From: Microcaldota archaeon | GTDB lineage: Archaea > Micrarchaeota > Micrarchaeia > Micrarchaeales > CABMGC01 | Direction: 5' to 3' | Length of the DNA: 35,761 nt | Assembly (NCBI GenBank): GCA_021797745.1 | Contig: JAJZZD010000008.1 | Location: 1 to 35,761, forward strand | In this document: positions 21,916 through 30,329 of the stretch, piece after piece | Layout: every line of letters starts with the position of its first letter | How positions within the stretch are numbered: position 1 is the first letter of the stretch | The notes under the pieces: generated by a model | The model's input: only the letters and a program-made list of their open reading frames with translations | What the model was told of the DNA's origin: nothing | Databases searched by the model: none | Position numbers and translations under genes: made by a program

Positions 21916-22761
21916 TTACCTTGCGCTCCTGGCGATGCGCTCCGTCTCGGTCTTCCTCTTTATCGCGTAGCTGTTGGCGTCTTTGTTCGCTGCAAGGATT
22001 ATCTCGTCTGCGAGCGCGTCGGATATGCTCTTCCTGTTCTTGAAAGACCCTGTCAAAGCTGCGAGCGAGAGGTTCTTCAGCGCTATGTCAAGTCTTCTTG
22101 AAGCAGTTATGCCCACAGCTACGTTGTAGTTTATTCCTCCGTACCTTACCCTTGTAGTATCTTCTATGGGCGCAGCATATTCTATGGCGTTAACGAAAAC
22201 CTGTATCGGATTCTTCCCTGTTTTAGCGGCAATTTTAGCAAAAGCGGACTCTACTATGTGCATCGTCTTGAATTTCTTCCCCTGCAGCCTTCCTTCTGTC
22301 CTTATGACCCTGCCGCCTATTTTCTTTCCTGTGCCGCCTCTCATCAATTTGTTTATGAGACGCTCTATGACGTTGACGTGCGCGAGATAGTAAAGCTTGC
22401 TCTTTCTCCTGCCGTATGAATTAGGATATGCGCGCTGGGTAAGAAGTATGTAATCCACGAGGCTCGGGTCCAAAATCTCAATGTCATTCACAGTATACTT
22501 TCCGAAAACGAGCTGTTCTTCCAGGCCAGCGTCCGTTTTCTTTACCTGTCTTCTAGGAGCCTTGGTTTTTGTGGTAGCTTCTGCAGCTTTTGACTGCATT
22601 TCACCTGCAGCAACTGCCGGTTCTGATTCGGTAACATTTTCCGCTGCTTTTGGCCTGCGGGTCCTTTTAGGCGCAGTTGCAGGTTTTGTTATTGCAGCGG
22701 CAGCATTTGCGGCGCCGTCCTTCTGTTCATTATTTTTTGGATTGTCTGAAACGTCTGCCAT
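21916..22761 (-). CDS. rps7: ribosomal protein S7 with long N-terminal extension
   Basis: The C-terminal 200 residues are S7, the assembly-initiating protein of the small-subunit head: VDYILLTQRAYPNSYGRRKSK, ERLINKLMRGGTGKKIGGRV, FVNAIEYAAPIEDTTRVRYGG, and a conserved C-terminus. About 80 residues of Ala/Lys/Pro/Glu-rich, probably disordered sequence precede it, far longer than usual. An AGGA ribosome-binding site (TTGAGGAAATTAA-ATG) sits close to the start, which supports the long form. It is separated from S12 by a 137-nt A-rich gap with TATA-like runs, so it may have an extra internal promoter. Confidence 0.94.
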   Translation of the reverse strand: MADVSDNPKNNEQKDGAANAAAAITKPATAPKRTRRPKAAENVTESEPAVAAGEMQSKAAEATTKTKAPRRQVKKTDAGLEEQLVFGKYTVNDIEILDPSLVDYILLTQRAYPNSYGRRKSKLYYLAHVNVIERLINKLMRGGTGKKIGGRVIRTEGRLQGKKFKTMHIVESAFAKIAAKTGKNPIQVFVNAIEYAAPIEDTTRVRYGGINYNVAVGITASRRLDIALKNLSLAALTGSFKNRKSISDALADEIILAANKDANSYAIKRKTETERIARSAR

Positions 22762-22898
22762 TTAATTTCCTCAATTAGTTTTTATTTTGTTTCTTTTTTT
22801 ATTTTTTTTGTGTATGTTTTGCTTTTCTTGTTTTGCTTGTCTTGTTCTCTGTTTATTTTATATCGGTTTTTATATTTATTCTTGGTTTTGCTGCGTCA
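22762..22898 (-). promoter_or_regulatory. A-rich leader and possible internal promoter of rps7
   Basis: The 137-nt gap between S12 and S7 is strongly strand-biased. On the coding (minus) strand it is almost free of T runs and rich in AAACAAGA/AAGCAAAAC-like units. TATA-like runs AATATAAAAACC and GATATAAAATAA (about 22855-22882) could start an S7-EF-2 transcript. A GAGGA site precedes the S7 ATG. Confidence 0.4.
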
Positions 22899-23327
22899 TT
22901 ATCTCTTGGGCTTTTCCACTTTTCCCTTTACCAACTGGTACAGGTCTACGCCGTTTACACCTATTACCCTGTACTTTATCCCTGGAATACAGCCCATCTG
23001 GCCTCTCTGCGAGCCTCCAAGTCCCTGGATCATCACTTCATCGTGTTCCTCTATGAAACCTATCGATCCGTCGTAAGGCACGTAAGAGCCTACTATCTTG
23101 CCGTTTTTCACCAGCTGCACGCGCACGCATTTTATCTGGCCTGAGTGTGGCTGCTTCTGCTGCACGGCGTATTTCTGCAGAACAAGGCCCTTTGCCATTG
23201 GCACGCACCCTACCGGGTCGTACTTCTGCTTGAGCTTGAAGTGCTGCCTCTTCCATGTTTTCTTCAGCAGCCTGTCCTTGTGCCTCTTCTTTTCGAGTTT
23301 CAACGCAGCGAATTCTCCTTTTGCCAA
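22899..23327 (-). CDS. rps12: ribosomal protein S12
   Basis: This 142-residue decoding-centre protein has the usual S12 fold, recognisable from KKTWKRQHFKLKQKYDPVGCVPMAKGLVLQ, KCVRVQLVKNGK and QGLGGSQRGQMGCIPGIK. The near-universal PNSAIRK loop that contacts the A-site helix is changed to PHSGQIK (P60-K66). Translation starts at TTG (23327), with an AGGTG ribosome-binding site that overlaps the L30e stop codon, so S12 is coupled to L30e. NusA, which usually sits between L30e and S12 in archaea, is absent here. Confidence 0.95.
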   Translation of the reverse strand: MAKGEFAALKLEKKRHKDRLLKKTWKRQHFKLKQKYDPVGCVPMAKGLVLQKYAVQQKQPHSGQIKCVRVQLVKNGKIVGSYVPYDGSIGFIEEHDEVMIQGLGGSQRGQMGCIPGIKYRVIGVNGVDLYQLVKGKVEKPKR

Positions 23328-23335
23328 ATGAACAC

Positions 23336-23635
23336 CTAATAGCTGTTAGTTAGTATGCCGCTGTTTCCAGGTTCCAAGACTGCCAGACCGCTGACCGGAT
23401 ACGGCTTTCCGCATATAGTGCCTAGCTCTAGCGCGCTGCCTGAAAACTTTATTACTTTTACATCTGACACGCCGCACACGTGCAATATGTCTGCGATGTT
23501 TTTCGCGTTTCCTTTGCCTGGCACTACGACTATTTTTGCCCTGTTATCGGCAAGCGCCTGCATCGTTTCCTTGGAGCCTAGGCTGACCTTGCCTGTGTCT
23601 ACTGCCAACCTTAAATCAGTATTCAAATCTGCCAT
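23336..23635 (-). CDS. rpl30e: ribosomal protein L30e
   Basis: This 99-residue protein has the L7Ae/L30e fold: DLRLAVDTGKVSLGSKETMQAL, AKIVVVPGKGN, then VIKFSGSALELGTICGKPYPVSGLAVLEPG. It binds rRNA and a kink-turn-like site. It is the first gene of the L30e-S12-S7-EF-2 cluster. An AGGT site precedes the ATG by about 7 nt, and a TATA box lies at 23688-23699. The RNA polymerase genes that often precede L30e in archaea are not here. Confidence 0.95.
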   Translation of the reverse strand: MADLNTDLRLAVDTGKVSLGSKETMQALADNRAKIVVVPGKGNAKNIADILHVCGVSDVKVIKFSGSALELGTICGKPYPVSGLAVLEPGNSGILTNSY

Positions 23636-23687
23636 GCGAAAACCTTAGGAATCGCAATCAAAATGCATTGCTAATTGATTAAAAAAG

Positions 23688-23699
23688 GTATATAAAGGT
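23688..23699 (-). promoter_or_regulatory. TATA box of the L30e-S12-S7-EF-2 operon
   Basis: The minus strand reads CCTTTATATACC, centred near 23693. Transcription would begin about 23667 and give a leader of roughly 30 nt with an AGGT site before the L30e ATG. Confidence 0.6.
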
Positions 23700-23811
23700 A
23701 AGCGTTAGTTAGCTCGAGAAAATTATTGAAAAAAATATTTAAGCATGCAGGGACAGGCGCGGCACAGACAAACAGACAGGCATAGCGTCATAGGTTTGAA
23801 TGCAGGCAGCA

Positions 23812-24879
23812 TCATCTTTCTATTACTTGGTTGCATCCAGAAGTATCGGCTCCGCCGAACGCCAGCTTCAGGTAGCCAAGGTACGGGACCTTGGCGATGA
23901 CATAACTCTCCACATTTTTGCCTGCGGCAGGGTAGTTGCCGAATTCTATATCAAGCGCGGGATTGTTGTCGCCTTTTGTGAGAGCGTAATAGGAGCCGCT
24001 TACGTTAATTACTGCCACAAGCCTGTGCACTATAGTAATGTTGCTTTGGAAGTAATCCTGCGGCACAGTTTCGTAAAGGATTATTGGATTGGAATAATTC
24101 TCAATTATTGTGGTGTTTCCTATAGTTATTCCTGAAGTGTACACTATTTTGTACTGCCTGCCGCTTATTGTAGCATTGCCAATTGAATAGTTGTACCGTA
24201 TAAGATTCGAGCGTTGGTCCTGGACTGGAACATAGCAGGAATACAACCTGCTGTAATCATGGTAGTATATGTATTGGTCTACGCATTTTGTGTTGTACAG
24301 GCCAACGTCATAAACCTGGGAATCAGTTACAATGCCAGAAGTATTCAGTATAGCAGATTTGTTGCCCGGCACATACGGATAGTACTGCAAAAATTCGTCG
24401 TTGAGAAGATTTTCGTTCATGCCTGCTAGCATGGCATTGAATGCAGAACTGTTTACGTTCACTATCGGCACTTTTTCCTGGGCTGCAAAATACCCTAAGT
24501 TACTTATTCCGTGAACAAGGAGCATTTCGCCAAGCTGCAGGTTTGGAAGCATGCTGCAGCTCACCACAGCCTGCACGGGCGAAGTTGTTTGCAGCGCAAC
24601 TATCAGTATTAGCCACACGGCAGCAACTGCCACGACTGCCTCGATAACTTCCTTGACTGTTTTTTTAATGCCCTCTTCCCTTATGCTGTACCTCAGCGTT
24701 GCCACTATTATGACAACTAGGAAAAATGCAGAAAGCATGCCTGCGAGCGAGTTTGAGGTAAGCACGTATGCTACTACGGAAATTATGAAAAGCGCATAGA
24801 GAATATCTATTACCGTGTCCTCTGGACTGCGCGGCTTTTTAGCAGAATTTTTTTTATTCTTGTCTTGACCTTTTGGCAA
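23812..24879 (-). CDS. signal peptidase I, archaeal Ser/His type, with large extracellular insert
   Basis: This 355-residue membrane protease removes signal peptides from secreted proteins. A Lys-rich N-terminus is followed by three hydrophobic helices (about 25-41, 47-64, 80-97). The catalytic Ser is S109 in SCSMLPNLQLGEMLLV, the usual GSMxPT box. The general base is His285 in IVHRLVAV, as in archaeal/ER enzymes rather than Lys. TKGDNNPALD carries box D/E. Between the Ser and His boxes lie about 150 residues with many N-x-S/T sequons, not found in compact SPase I. VIAKVPYLGYLKL is the typical C-terminal strand. It follows SMC after 9 bp on the same strand, so it is probably the second gene of that operon. 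Confidence 0.88.
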   Translation of the reverse strand: MPKGQDKNKKNSAKKPRSPEDTVIDILYALFIISVVAYVLTSNSLAGMLSAFFLVVIIVATLRYSIREEGIKKTVKEVIEAVVAVAAVWLILIVALQTTSPVQAVVSCSMLPNLQLGEMLLVHGISNLGYFAAQEKVPIVNVNSSAFNAMLAGMNENLLNDEFLQYYPYVPGNKSAILNTSGIVTDSQVYDVGLYNTKCVDQYIYYHDYSRLYSCYVPVQDQRSNLIRYNYSIGNATISGRQYKIVYTSGITIGNTTIIENYSNPIILYETVPQDYFQSNITIVHRLVAVINVSGSYYALTKGDNNPALDIEFGNYPAAGKNVESYVIAKVPYLGYLKLAFGGADTSGCNQVIER

Positions 24880-24888
24880 TGAACCACG

Positions 24889-27800
24889 CTACCTGTTTTT
24901 GACAGTGGAAATTTCCACACCTACCACATTCGACTCGTCGTCTTTCTTTATTACTCCTACTGCCGCATCGGCATTCACTATCAGCGAATCGTTGTGCGAC
25001 ACGACTACAAACTGCGAGTTTGCCGACAGCTGCTTTATCAACAGAGAAAGCTTCTTTGAATTTTCCTTATCAAGCGCCGCATCTATCTCGTCGAATACGT
25101 ACAATGAAGAAGGCCTGCACTGGTGTATCGCGAACAGCAGCATGAGGAACGTGAGCGACCTTTCTCCGCCTGAGCGGCCTGCGAACCTTATTGCCTTGCC
25201 CTCCTTTCTTATTTCTATCTCAAGCCCGCTCTCGGCAGGATTCTTTTCATCGTCAAGCACAAGCTGGGCCTGCTGGTCAGTGAATATAGAGCTGTAAAGC
25301 CTGGTGAAGTTTGTATTCACTTCCTTGAACACAGACATGAATGCATTGAGCTTCTTGGTTTCTATTTCATTCATCATTTCCACAACTGCGCGCTGTTCCG
25401 TATCCAAGGTTATTACTTTCTCGTTTGCCTCTTCTACGTCTTTGCTCTTCTGCGCATAAATCTCAGGAGCTTTCATGTTGACCGTGCCAAGCTCGCCTAT
25501 TCTCTGGTTGAGCGAATAAACTTCTTTTTCCATGTCTTCTAGGCTGCCGTTTATCACTTCTACCTTGTCCTTGTCATATGCCGACAGTTCTGCGTTTATG
25601 TCGGTAATCCTCACATCCAGCTGGCCTTTCTTCACCTCTATGTCGTTTGACTGCCTGCTGTAGTTATCGGCAGAAGATTCTTCCTTGCCTTTTTCGGCGC
25701 TCAGCTTCACGATTTCCTCGTTTATCGAGTCGATGCGCTCATACGCTGATTTTGTTTCCTTATTACCACTCTTGGCTTCATCATCTATCCTTGCTTTTTC
25801 AGCGTCAAGCGCGCTCATTTTTTTCTTTAACTCTGAAAGCATTCTGCTGGAATTTTTATATGCTGCGGTTTGCCCGTCTCCCTCTGCTGACAGCTCCTTT
25901 TCCTTTTCTGAAAGCATGCTGTTTTCCTTGCTAAGCTCGGCTTCTCTTACCCTCAAACTCTGGATCTTTTCCTTGAGCGCATTTGCTTCACGCAGTTCCT
26001 TGCTACTCATCTTGTACTTCGCCATTGCCGCTGACTCTTTCAATGTGTCGCTTACGAGCTTCTGATATTTTGCCTTAAGCTCAGACAGCTCTGAATTGGT
26101 TTTTTTGCTAGATTCAACTAGCAGCTTTTCCTCGGCAGACAGCTTGCCAGCTGCCAGTGACTCCACGGTGTGCTGGCCCGACAGTTCTTCAATCCTTGAA
26201 GCATAACCTTTGATTGCAGATTCAATTTCAGGCACAGAGTTTTCAAGCACTTTTACCTCGGCTTCGTGCGCGGCCAGATTTTTCCTGCTCTCGAAAAGCC
26301 TATCCTGGAGTGCGGCGCTCTCTTTTCTCAGCTCAGCAAGCTCCGCAGTTTTTGACTTCAACTCTGACTCTATGCTCGCCGCAGAAAGATCTTTATGCCT
26401 GTACCCGCCCGACACTATTCCGCTTGTCTCTACGAGCTCTCCGGAGAGCGTGACATATCTTCTGTCGCCTATGCCCTTTGACTTGGCTTCAAGTATGCTT
26501 TCGGCAAGGTAGGTGTTTGCGAGCACATAATTGAAAATCTTTGAAAATTTGCTGTCGAACTTAACCACGCTTAGCAATGGTACGAGTCCTGAGCTTGGAC
26601 CGCTGTCATGTGGCACGCGCGCATTCATTTCGCGCAGAGGCATGAACGTGCCTATGCCGAGTTTGTTGCGCTTCAGAAATTCTATTATTTTGTTAGCTGT
26701 TTCTATTGTATCGACAACGAAATAATTGAGCCTGCCGCCGCACGCTGCGTCTATGGCCACTGAGTATTTCTCGTCATACGTGAACAGCTCAGACACAGTG
26801 CCGTAGTATCCGGACTTAATGCCGAACTCTTTTGCCACTAGTTCTCGCGCAGGCGCTTCACGCCTTCCGGAAAGAGCCCTTTTTTCCTTTAGCGCGAGAA
26901 TTCGCGACTCCAATTCCCCGATTCGCTGCTCTTCGGAAACATATGCGGTTTGAAATTCATCAACTGCTTTCTTGATGCTTTCTATTGCCTTTTTCTTATC
27001 ATCGATGCTCTTCCTTGAATATGCAAGAGATTGGTTTGACTTGTCAATGGAATTCTGCAGCTCAGCCAGCTCCTTTTCTATCGACTCTTTTTTGGAATTG
27101 TGCTGCAATATATCAGAACGCAGCCTTGAGATTTTCTCCGCAGCTTCAATTGACGCTTTATCCAAATAGCTTATTTTATCTTCATACTCTTTTATTTCGA
27201 CAGCAGTTCTTATCTCCTCGGAAGAGCCCTCAGACAGTTTTTCAAGCTCCTTATCTGAACTTTTGATTTCCCCTGCTATCTTGCCAAGCTCCGACTCGTT
27301 TACTTGGATGTGGGCTTTTATTTCCTCGATTTCTTTTTTAATTATCTCTTCCTGCCTCTTGGAATTTTCCATGTTGTTCTCGTATGTCTCCACCTGCGCG
27401 CTGCAGCTGGCAATGTCCATGTTTATTTTCTCTAGCTTGCTGGTTATTTCCTCATTTGATTTGCTGCTTTTGCTGAGCTTGTCAGTAAGCTGCTGCCTTT
27501 CGGCGTTCAACTCGTCGATGCGCTTGCTTATTTCTGATATTTTTTGCTCTGCTGCTTTTTTCTTTTCACTTACTTCTGCAAGGTCCTTTGAATAGCCTTC
27601 GTACGCGACTTTTGCAAGCTCCTGCCTGCCAAGAAGTATGCTGTAGTTAAGTGATTTGATGCGCAGAGCCGCAGCCGCATATTTCTCTGCTGCTTCTTTC
27701 TCCTTCTGCAGCTCCTTGATAAATTCAAGCCTCTCGTGGAGTATCGCCCTGGCCTCGCTGATTTTCGCGTTCACCTTGTCGAGCTCGCGCATCGACTCCG

Positions 27801-28296
27801 CTTTCTTTTCGTCGAACTCCTTTATTCCGGCAGCTGCGTCTATTAGCTCTCTTCTCTGCCTGGGATTGAGCTCTGTAAGATTGCTTATCTCGCCCTGCGT
27901 TATGGTGTTGCGCTCGTCCACGTAAAGCCCATGGGCTTCAAGCACAGAAATAGCGTCTTTGCGAGTAACGTGTTTTCCGTTGAGCCTGTACGCTGTCTTG
28001 CCGTCGGCGCGCACCTTTCTTACCAGTTCCATGTTAGCGTCGCCGCCAAGTTCGATTGTAACAGTGGCTTTTGCCATATTGCTTTTGTGCTTCTGCAGCG
28101 TTATCAGGTCTTCGAGCTTGTTAGCCCTGAGCCTTCTGAGGGAGCTTTCGCCAAGCCCGAAAAGCAGGGCATCGCAGATGTTGCTTTTGCCGCTGCCGTT
28201 AGGACCGACTACACATGTAAATCCCCTGCTGAACTCCAGGCCTGCATGCCTGAAAGACTTGAATCTACTTATAGCTAATGATTTCACATACAGCAC
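24889..28296 (-). CDS. smc: SMC chromosome condensation ATPase
   Basis: A protein of about 1135 residues: Walker A GPNGSGKSN near the N-terminus, coiled coil, hinge around 500-640 (GYYGTVSELFTYDEKYSVAIDAACGGRLN), second coiled coil, signature SGGERSLTFLMLLFAI and Walker B LYVFDEIDAALD. SMC dimers extrude or bridge DNA. An ATG at 28326 would give the longest frame, but it sits directly after the TATA box (28333-28341, centre 28337), which predicts transcription from about 28310. GTG 28296 gives MLYVKSLAISRFKSF, close to the family start; GTG 28287 is the alternative. The kleisin partner ScpA is not in the window. It is followed by signal peptidase. Confidence 0.95.
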   Translation of the reverse strand: MLYVKSLAISRFKSFRHAGLEFSRGFTCVVGPNGSGKSNICDALLFGLGESSLRRLRANKLEDLITLQKHKSNMAKATVTIELGGDANMELVRKVRADGKTAYRLNGKHVTRKDAISVLEAHGLYVDERNTITQGEISNLTELNPRQRRELIDAAAGIKEFDEKKAESMRELDKVNAKISEARAILHERLEFIKELQKEKEAAEKYAAAALRIKSLNYSILLGRQELAKVAYEGYSKDLAEVSEKKKAAEQKISEISKRIDELNAERQQLTDKLSKSSKSNEEITSKLEKINMDIASCSAQVETYENNMENSKRQEEIIKKEIEEIKAHIQVNESELGKIAGEIKSSDKELEKLSEGSSEEIRTAVEIKEYEDKISYLDKASIEAAEKISRLRSDILQHNSKKESIEKELAELQNSIDKSNQSLAYSRKSIDDKKKAIESIKKAVDEFQTAYVSEEQRIGELESRILALKEKRALSGRREAPARELVAKEFGIKSGYYGTVSELFTYDEKYSVAIDAACGGRLNYFVVDTIETANKIIEFLKRNKLGIGTFMPLREMNARVPHDSGPSSGLVPLLSVVKFDSKFSKIFNYVLANTYLAESILEAKSKGIGDRRYVTLSGELVETSGIVSGGYRHKDLSAASIESELKSKTAELAELRKESAALQDRLFESRKNLAAHEAEVKVLENSVPEIESAIKGYASRIEELSGQHTVESLAAGKLSAEEKLLVESSKKTNSELSELKAKYQKLVSDTLKESAAMAKYKMSSKELREANALKEKIQSLRVREAELSKENSMLSEKEKELSAEGDGQTAAYKNSSRMLSELKKKMSALDAEKARIDDEAKSGNKETKSAYERIDSINEEIVKLSAEKGKEESSADNYSRQSNDIEVKKGQLDVRITDINAELSAYDKDKVEVINGSLEDMEKEVYSLNQRIGELGTVNMKAPEIYAQKSKDVEEANEKVITLDTEQRAVVEMMNEIETKKLNAFMSVFKEVNTNFTRLYSSIFTDQQAQLVLDDEKNPAESGLEIEIRKEGKAIRFAGRSGGERSLTFLMLLFAIHQCRPSSLYVFDEIDAALDKENSKKLSLLIKQLSANSQFVVVSHNDSLIVNADAAVGVIKKDDESNVVGVEISTVKNR

Positions 28297-28332
28297 AGTA
28301 CCACTGATCGCCAAGGGAAATAGCATTACAAT

Positions 28333-28341
28333 ATTTATAAA
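28333..28341 (-). promoter_or_regulatory. TATA box of smc
   Basis: The minus strand has TTTATAAAT in the context GATTTATAAATATTG, a strong archaeal TATA box. Its position rules out the ATG at 28326 as a transcribed start codon and favours GTG at 28296 or 28287. Confidence 0.65.
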
Positions 28342-28387
28342 TCTTTTGTGCAGGAATCGACGTTAAGCCAGTAACATTACTGCGCGT

Positions 28388-29458
28388 TCATGCTTGCCGT
28401 GCAGCTGTTTTCTTGTTCAGCACGTGCAGGGACAGGAACGCCTGGAGGTTTTGAAGCGTGACTATGCCAGATAGCCTGCCCTTGCTTGTGACCGCGGCTA
28501 AGCTTGAATCGCTCGATTCGAGCATTGTCATTGCGTCCACCGCATTTGTTTTGATGTCAAAAGAAGGTATTGTTTTGGCTATGCTTGCTGCATTCTTTAC
28601 GCTGCCCAGCCTGCTGTAAGGAATCGATACGCTGCCGTAGCCTTCTCCAAGTTTCGTAATCATGACATGCGCCCTGCTCAGCCTCATCAGTGAATACAGT
28701 TCTGAAGGGCTAGCATCCGGCTCCACGAACTTGAACTGCCTGGTGAGCACGTGCCTGAGATTTATTCCGCGAGTGTGCTTCTTCAGGTTTGCCAGCGACG
28801 CCGCAGCTGCAGTGCCCTGGTAAAGGAACATCGCTATGAAAATCATTATCACAGCTACGTAAATCCGGTAAAACAGGCTGGCCTGAGAAACGTAAACGAA
28901 TGCGAACGTGCCTGCCAAAATGAGCCAAATAAGTGATGTGCTCAGCTTGACTGTGAGCATCGTGGCGTCGTACTCGCTACGGTGCAGTGAAAGGTAGCTT
29001 TCGAACATCCTGCCGCCGTCCATCGGGAACACCGGAATTATGTTGAAAACTCCGAGCAAAATGTTCACCTCGAACATGAACTGCAAATACTGGGTTGCTA
29101 TGCCGACGGGAGCGAAGACTACCAGAACTCCAAAAACACTCCCGAGAAGCAGGCTGGAAAGAGGACCTGCCAATGCTATGTTAAATTCAGTGCGCGGCTT
29201 TACGCCAAGCGTATCTATCGCTGAAAACCCGCCTATGGGCAGAATGAGTATTATTTTCCTGACCTTGATTCCATTTCTTATAGCGGTTACCGAGTGCGAA
29301 ATTTCGTGCAGAAGTATTGAGACAAGCAAAAGCAGTATTATTACAAAAAAGTAAACGCTCACCAAAAGGGAAAATACAAGGAAAAACACAGATAGCCAAT
29401 GGAGTTCTATACTTATTCCAAACAGTTTTCCCATCCCTATTCCTGAAGATTGTGGCAT
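28388..29458 (-). CDS. site-2-type M50 metalloprotease with CBS-like C-terminus
   Basis: This 356-residue intramembrane protease cuts membrane-spanning substrates such as anti-sigma-like or transmembrane regulators. The zinc site is HEISH (51-55) in the second membrane helix and FPMDGGR (144-150), where the Asp is the third ligand. About six hydrophobic helices are visible in the first 220 residues. The last 100 residues have the shape of a CBS pair (IAKTIPSFDIKTNAVDAMTMLESSDSSLAAVTSKGRLSGIVTLQNLQAFL), a usual regulatory tail of this subfamily. It has no partner operon here: SMC downstream has its own TATA box, and the upstream gene is divergent. Confidence 0.93.
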   Translation of the reverse strand: MPQSSGIGMGKLFGISIELHWLSVFFLVFSLLVSVYFFVIILLLLVSILLHEISHSVTAIRNGIKVRKIILILPIGGFSAIDTLGVKPRTEFNIALAGPLSSLLLGSVFGVLVVFAPVGIATQYLQFMFEVNILLGVFNIIPVFPMDGGRMFESYLSLHRSEYDATMLTVKLSTSLIWLILAGTFAFVYVSQASLFYRIYVAVIMIFIAMFLYQGTAAAASLANLKKHTRGINLRHVLTRQFKFVEPDASPSELYSLMRLSRAHVMITKLGEGYGSVSIPYSRLGSVKNAASIAKTIPSFDIKTNAVDAMTMLESSDSSLAAVTSKGRLSGIVTLQNLQAFLSLHVLNKKTAARQA

Positions 29459-29586
29459 GTAATCATTTCGCTTTTGTTTTTTTGTTTATTTTTGTTTATT
29501 TTGTTTATTCTTTGCTCATCCTTTGCTTACCTTGTTTGTTTATTAAAGCCAGCCAATCATTAATAATAAATGCATGGGTCGCATTT
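29459..29586. promoter_or_regulatory. divergent control region with T-rich repeats
   Basis: This 128-bp gap separates the M50 protease (minus) and the phosphoesterase (plus). It holds about five imperfect repeats of TTTGTTTATT (29473-29550), which make an A/C-rich leader for the protease on the minus strand. TATA-like tttattaaag (about 29539-29548) is placed suitably for the + strand gene. Confidence 0.4.
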
Positions 29587-30309
29587 ATGCCGAAAGATGA
29601 ACTAGACGATTTTGAAATCTTAACAAGAGAGCCTGCGCTATTCATCAGAAAAGAAAAGCTGCTTGTGATAGGGGACCTGCACATAGGCAGGGAGCAGAAG
29701 CTCGCAGAGCAGGGCATGTTCTTCGAGAACTTCGGAAAAACAACTGGGAGAAGGATTGCTGAGCTGTACGGAATGAAAAAGGCGAAAGGAGCGGTGCTCT
29801 TGGGCGATGTCAAAGACAGCATAACCTATCCGAGCAAGGAAGAGCACGATGAACTTCTAGCATTCTTTTACGAGCTAAGGGAGCTGCACGTGATGATTGC
29901 AATGGGAAACCATGACGCCCATCTTAAAGAAATCATAGACAGGTCAGGATACGGGATTAAAACAGCGCGGGAAATACTTATTGGCAGATATGCATTCATG
30001 CACGGTAATGCGCTTCCGAGCGAGGAAGCTATGCGCAAAGGATACATGATAATAGCACATGGTCACATAGCGGCAGAAGAGCATGGCGAAAAGAGGAAAA
30101 TATTTCTTGTTGCGAAAATAGGCAGAGGGGCGGAGTCGCAGTATGAAAATTTCAACAAGAGCATAAAGCTTGTTGTGGTGCCGGCATTCAGCAGCACCAT
30201 AATAGGAAGCGAGATCAGCGGTGAAACCAAGAGCCACATACCAGTATTTAGAAAAAACATTTTCGACTTCAATAGCGCAAAAATAATGCGAATGTTTAAA
30301 TATGCATGA
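29587..30309 (+). CDS. metallophosphoesterase, COG1407-like
   Basis: This 240-residue calcineurin-like phosphoesterase starts MPKDELDDFEIL; a longer open frame from 29317 is not credible because it runs through the T-rich control region. Metal motifs in order: GDLHIGREQKL (D, H), GDVKD, MGNHDAHL, FMHGNA and AHGHIAAEEHG. In the last one the expected GHxH is GHIA, so the second His is absent or displaced. COG1407 enzymes are two-metal nucleases or phosphatases found in many archaea, and some are linked to DNA repair helicases. The next gene, a stomatin, starts 21 bp after it with its TATA box inside this gene's end. Confidence 0.88.
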   Translation: MPKDELDDFEILTREPALFIRKEKLLVIGDLHIGREQKLAEQGMFFENFGKTTGRRIAELYGMKKAKGAVLLGDVKDSITYPSKEEHDELLAFFYELRELHVMIAMGNHDAHLKEIIDRSGYGIKTAREILIGRYAFMHGNALPSEEAMRKGYMIIAHGHIAAEEHGEKRKIFLVAKIGRGAESQYENFNKSIKLVVVPAFSSTIIGSEISGETKSHIPVFRKNIFDFNSAKIMRMFKYA

Positions 30310-30329
30310 TGGATGATTTTACTGATTAA

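Noticed and set aside
29317-29586. A 90-residue N-terminal extension of the phosphoesterase.
   Set aside because: It would translate the protease gene's opposite strand and the T-rich control region (PhePheLeuTyr-like runs); family start is at 29587.
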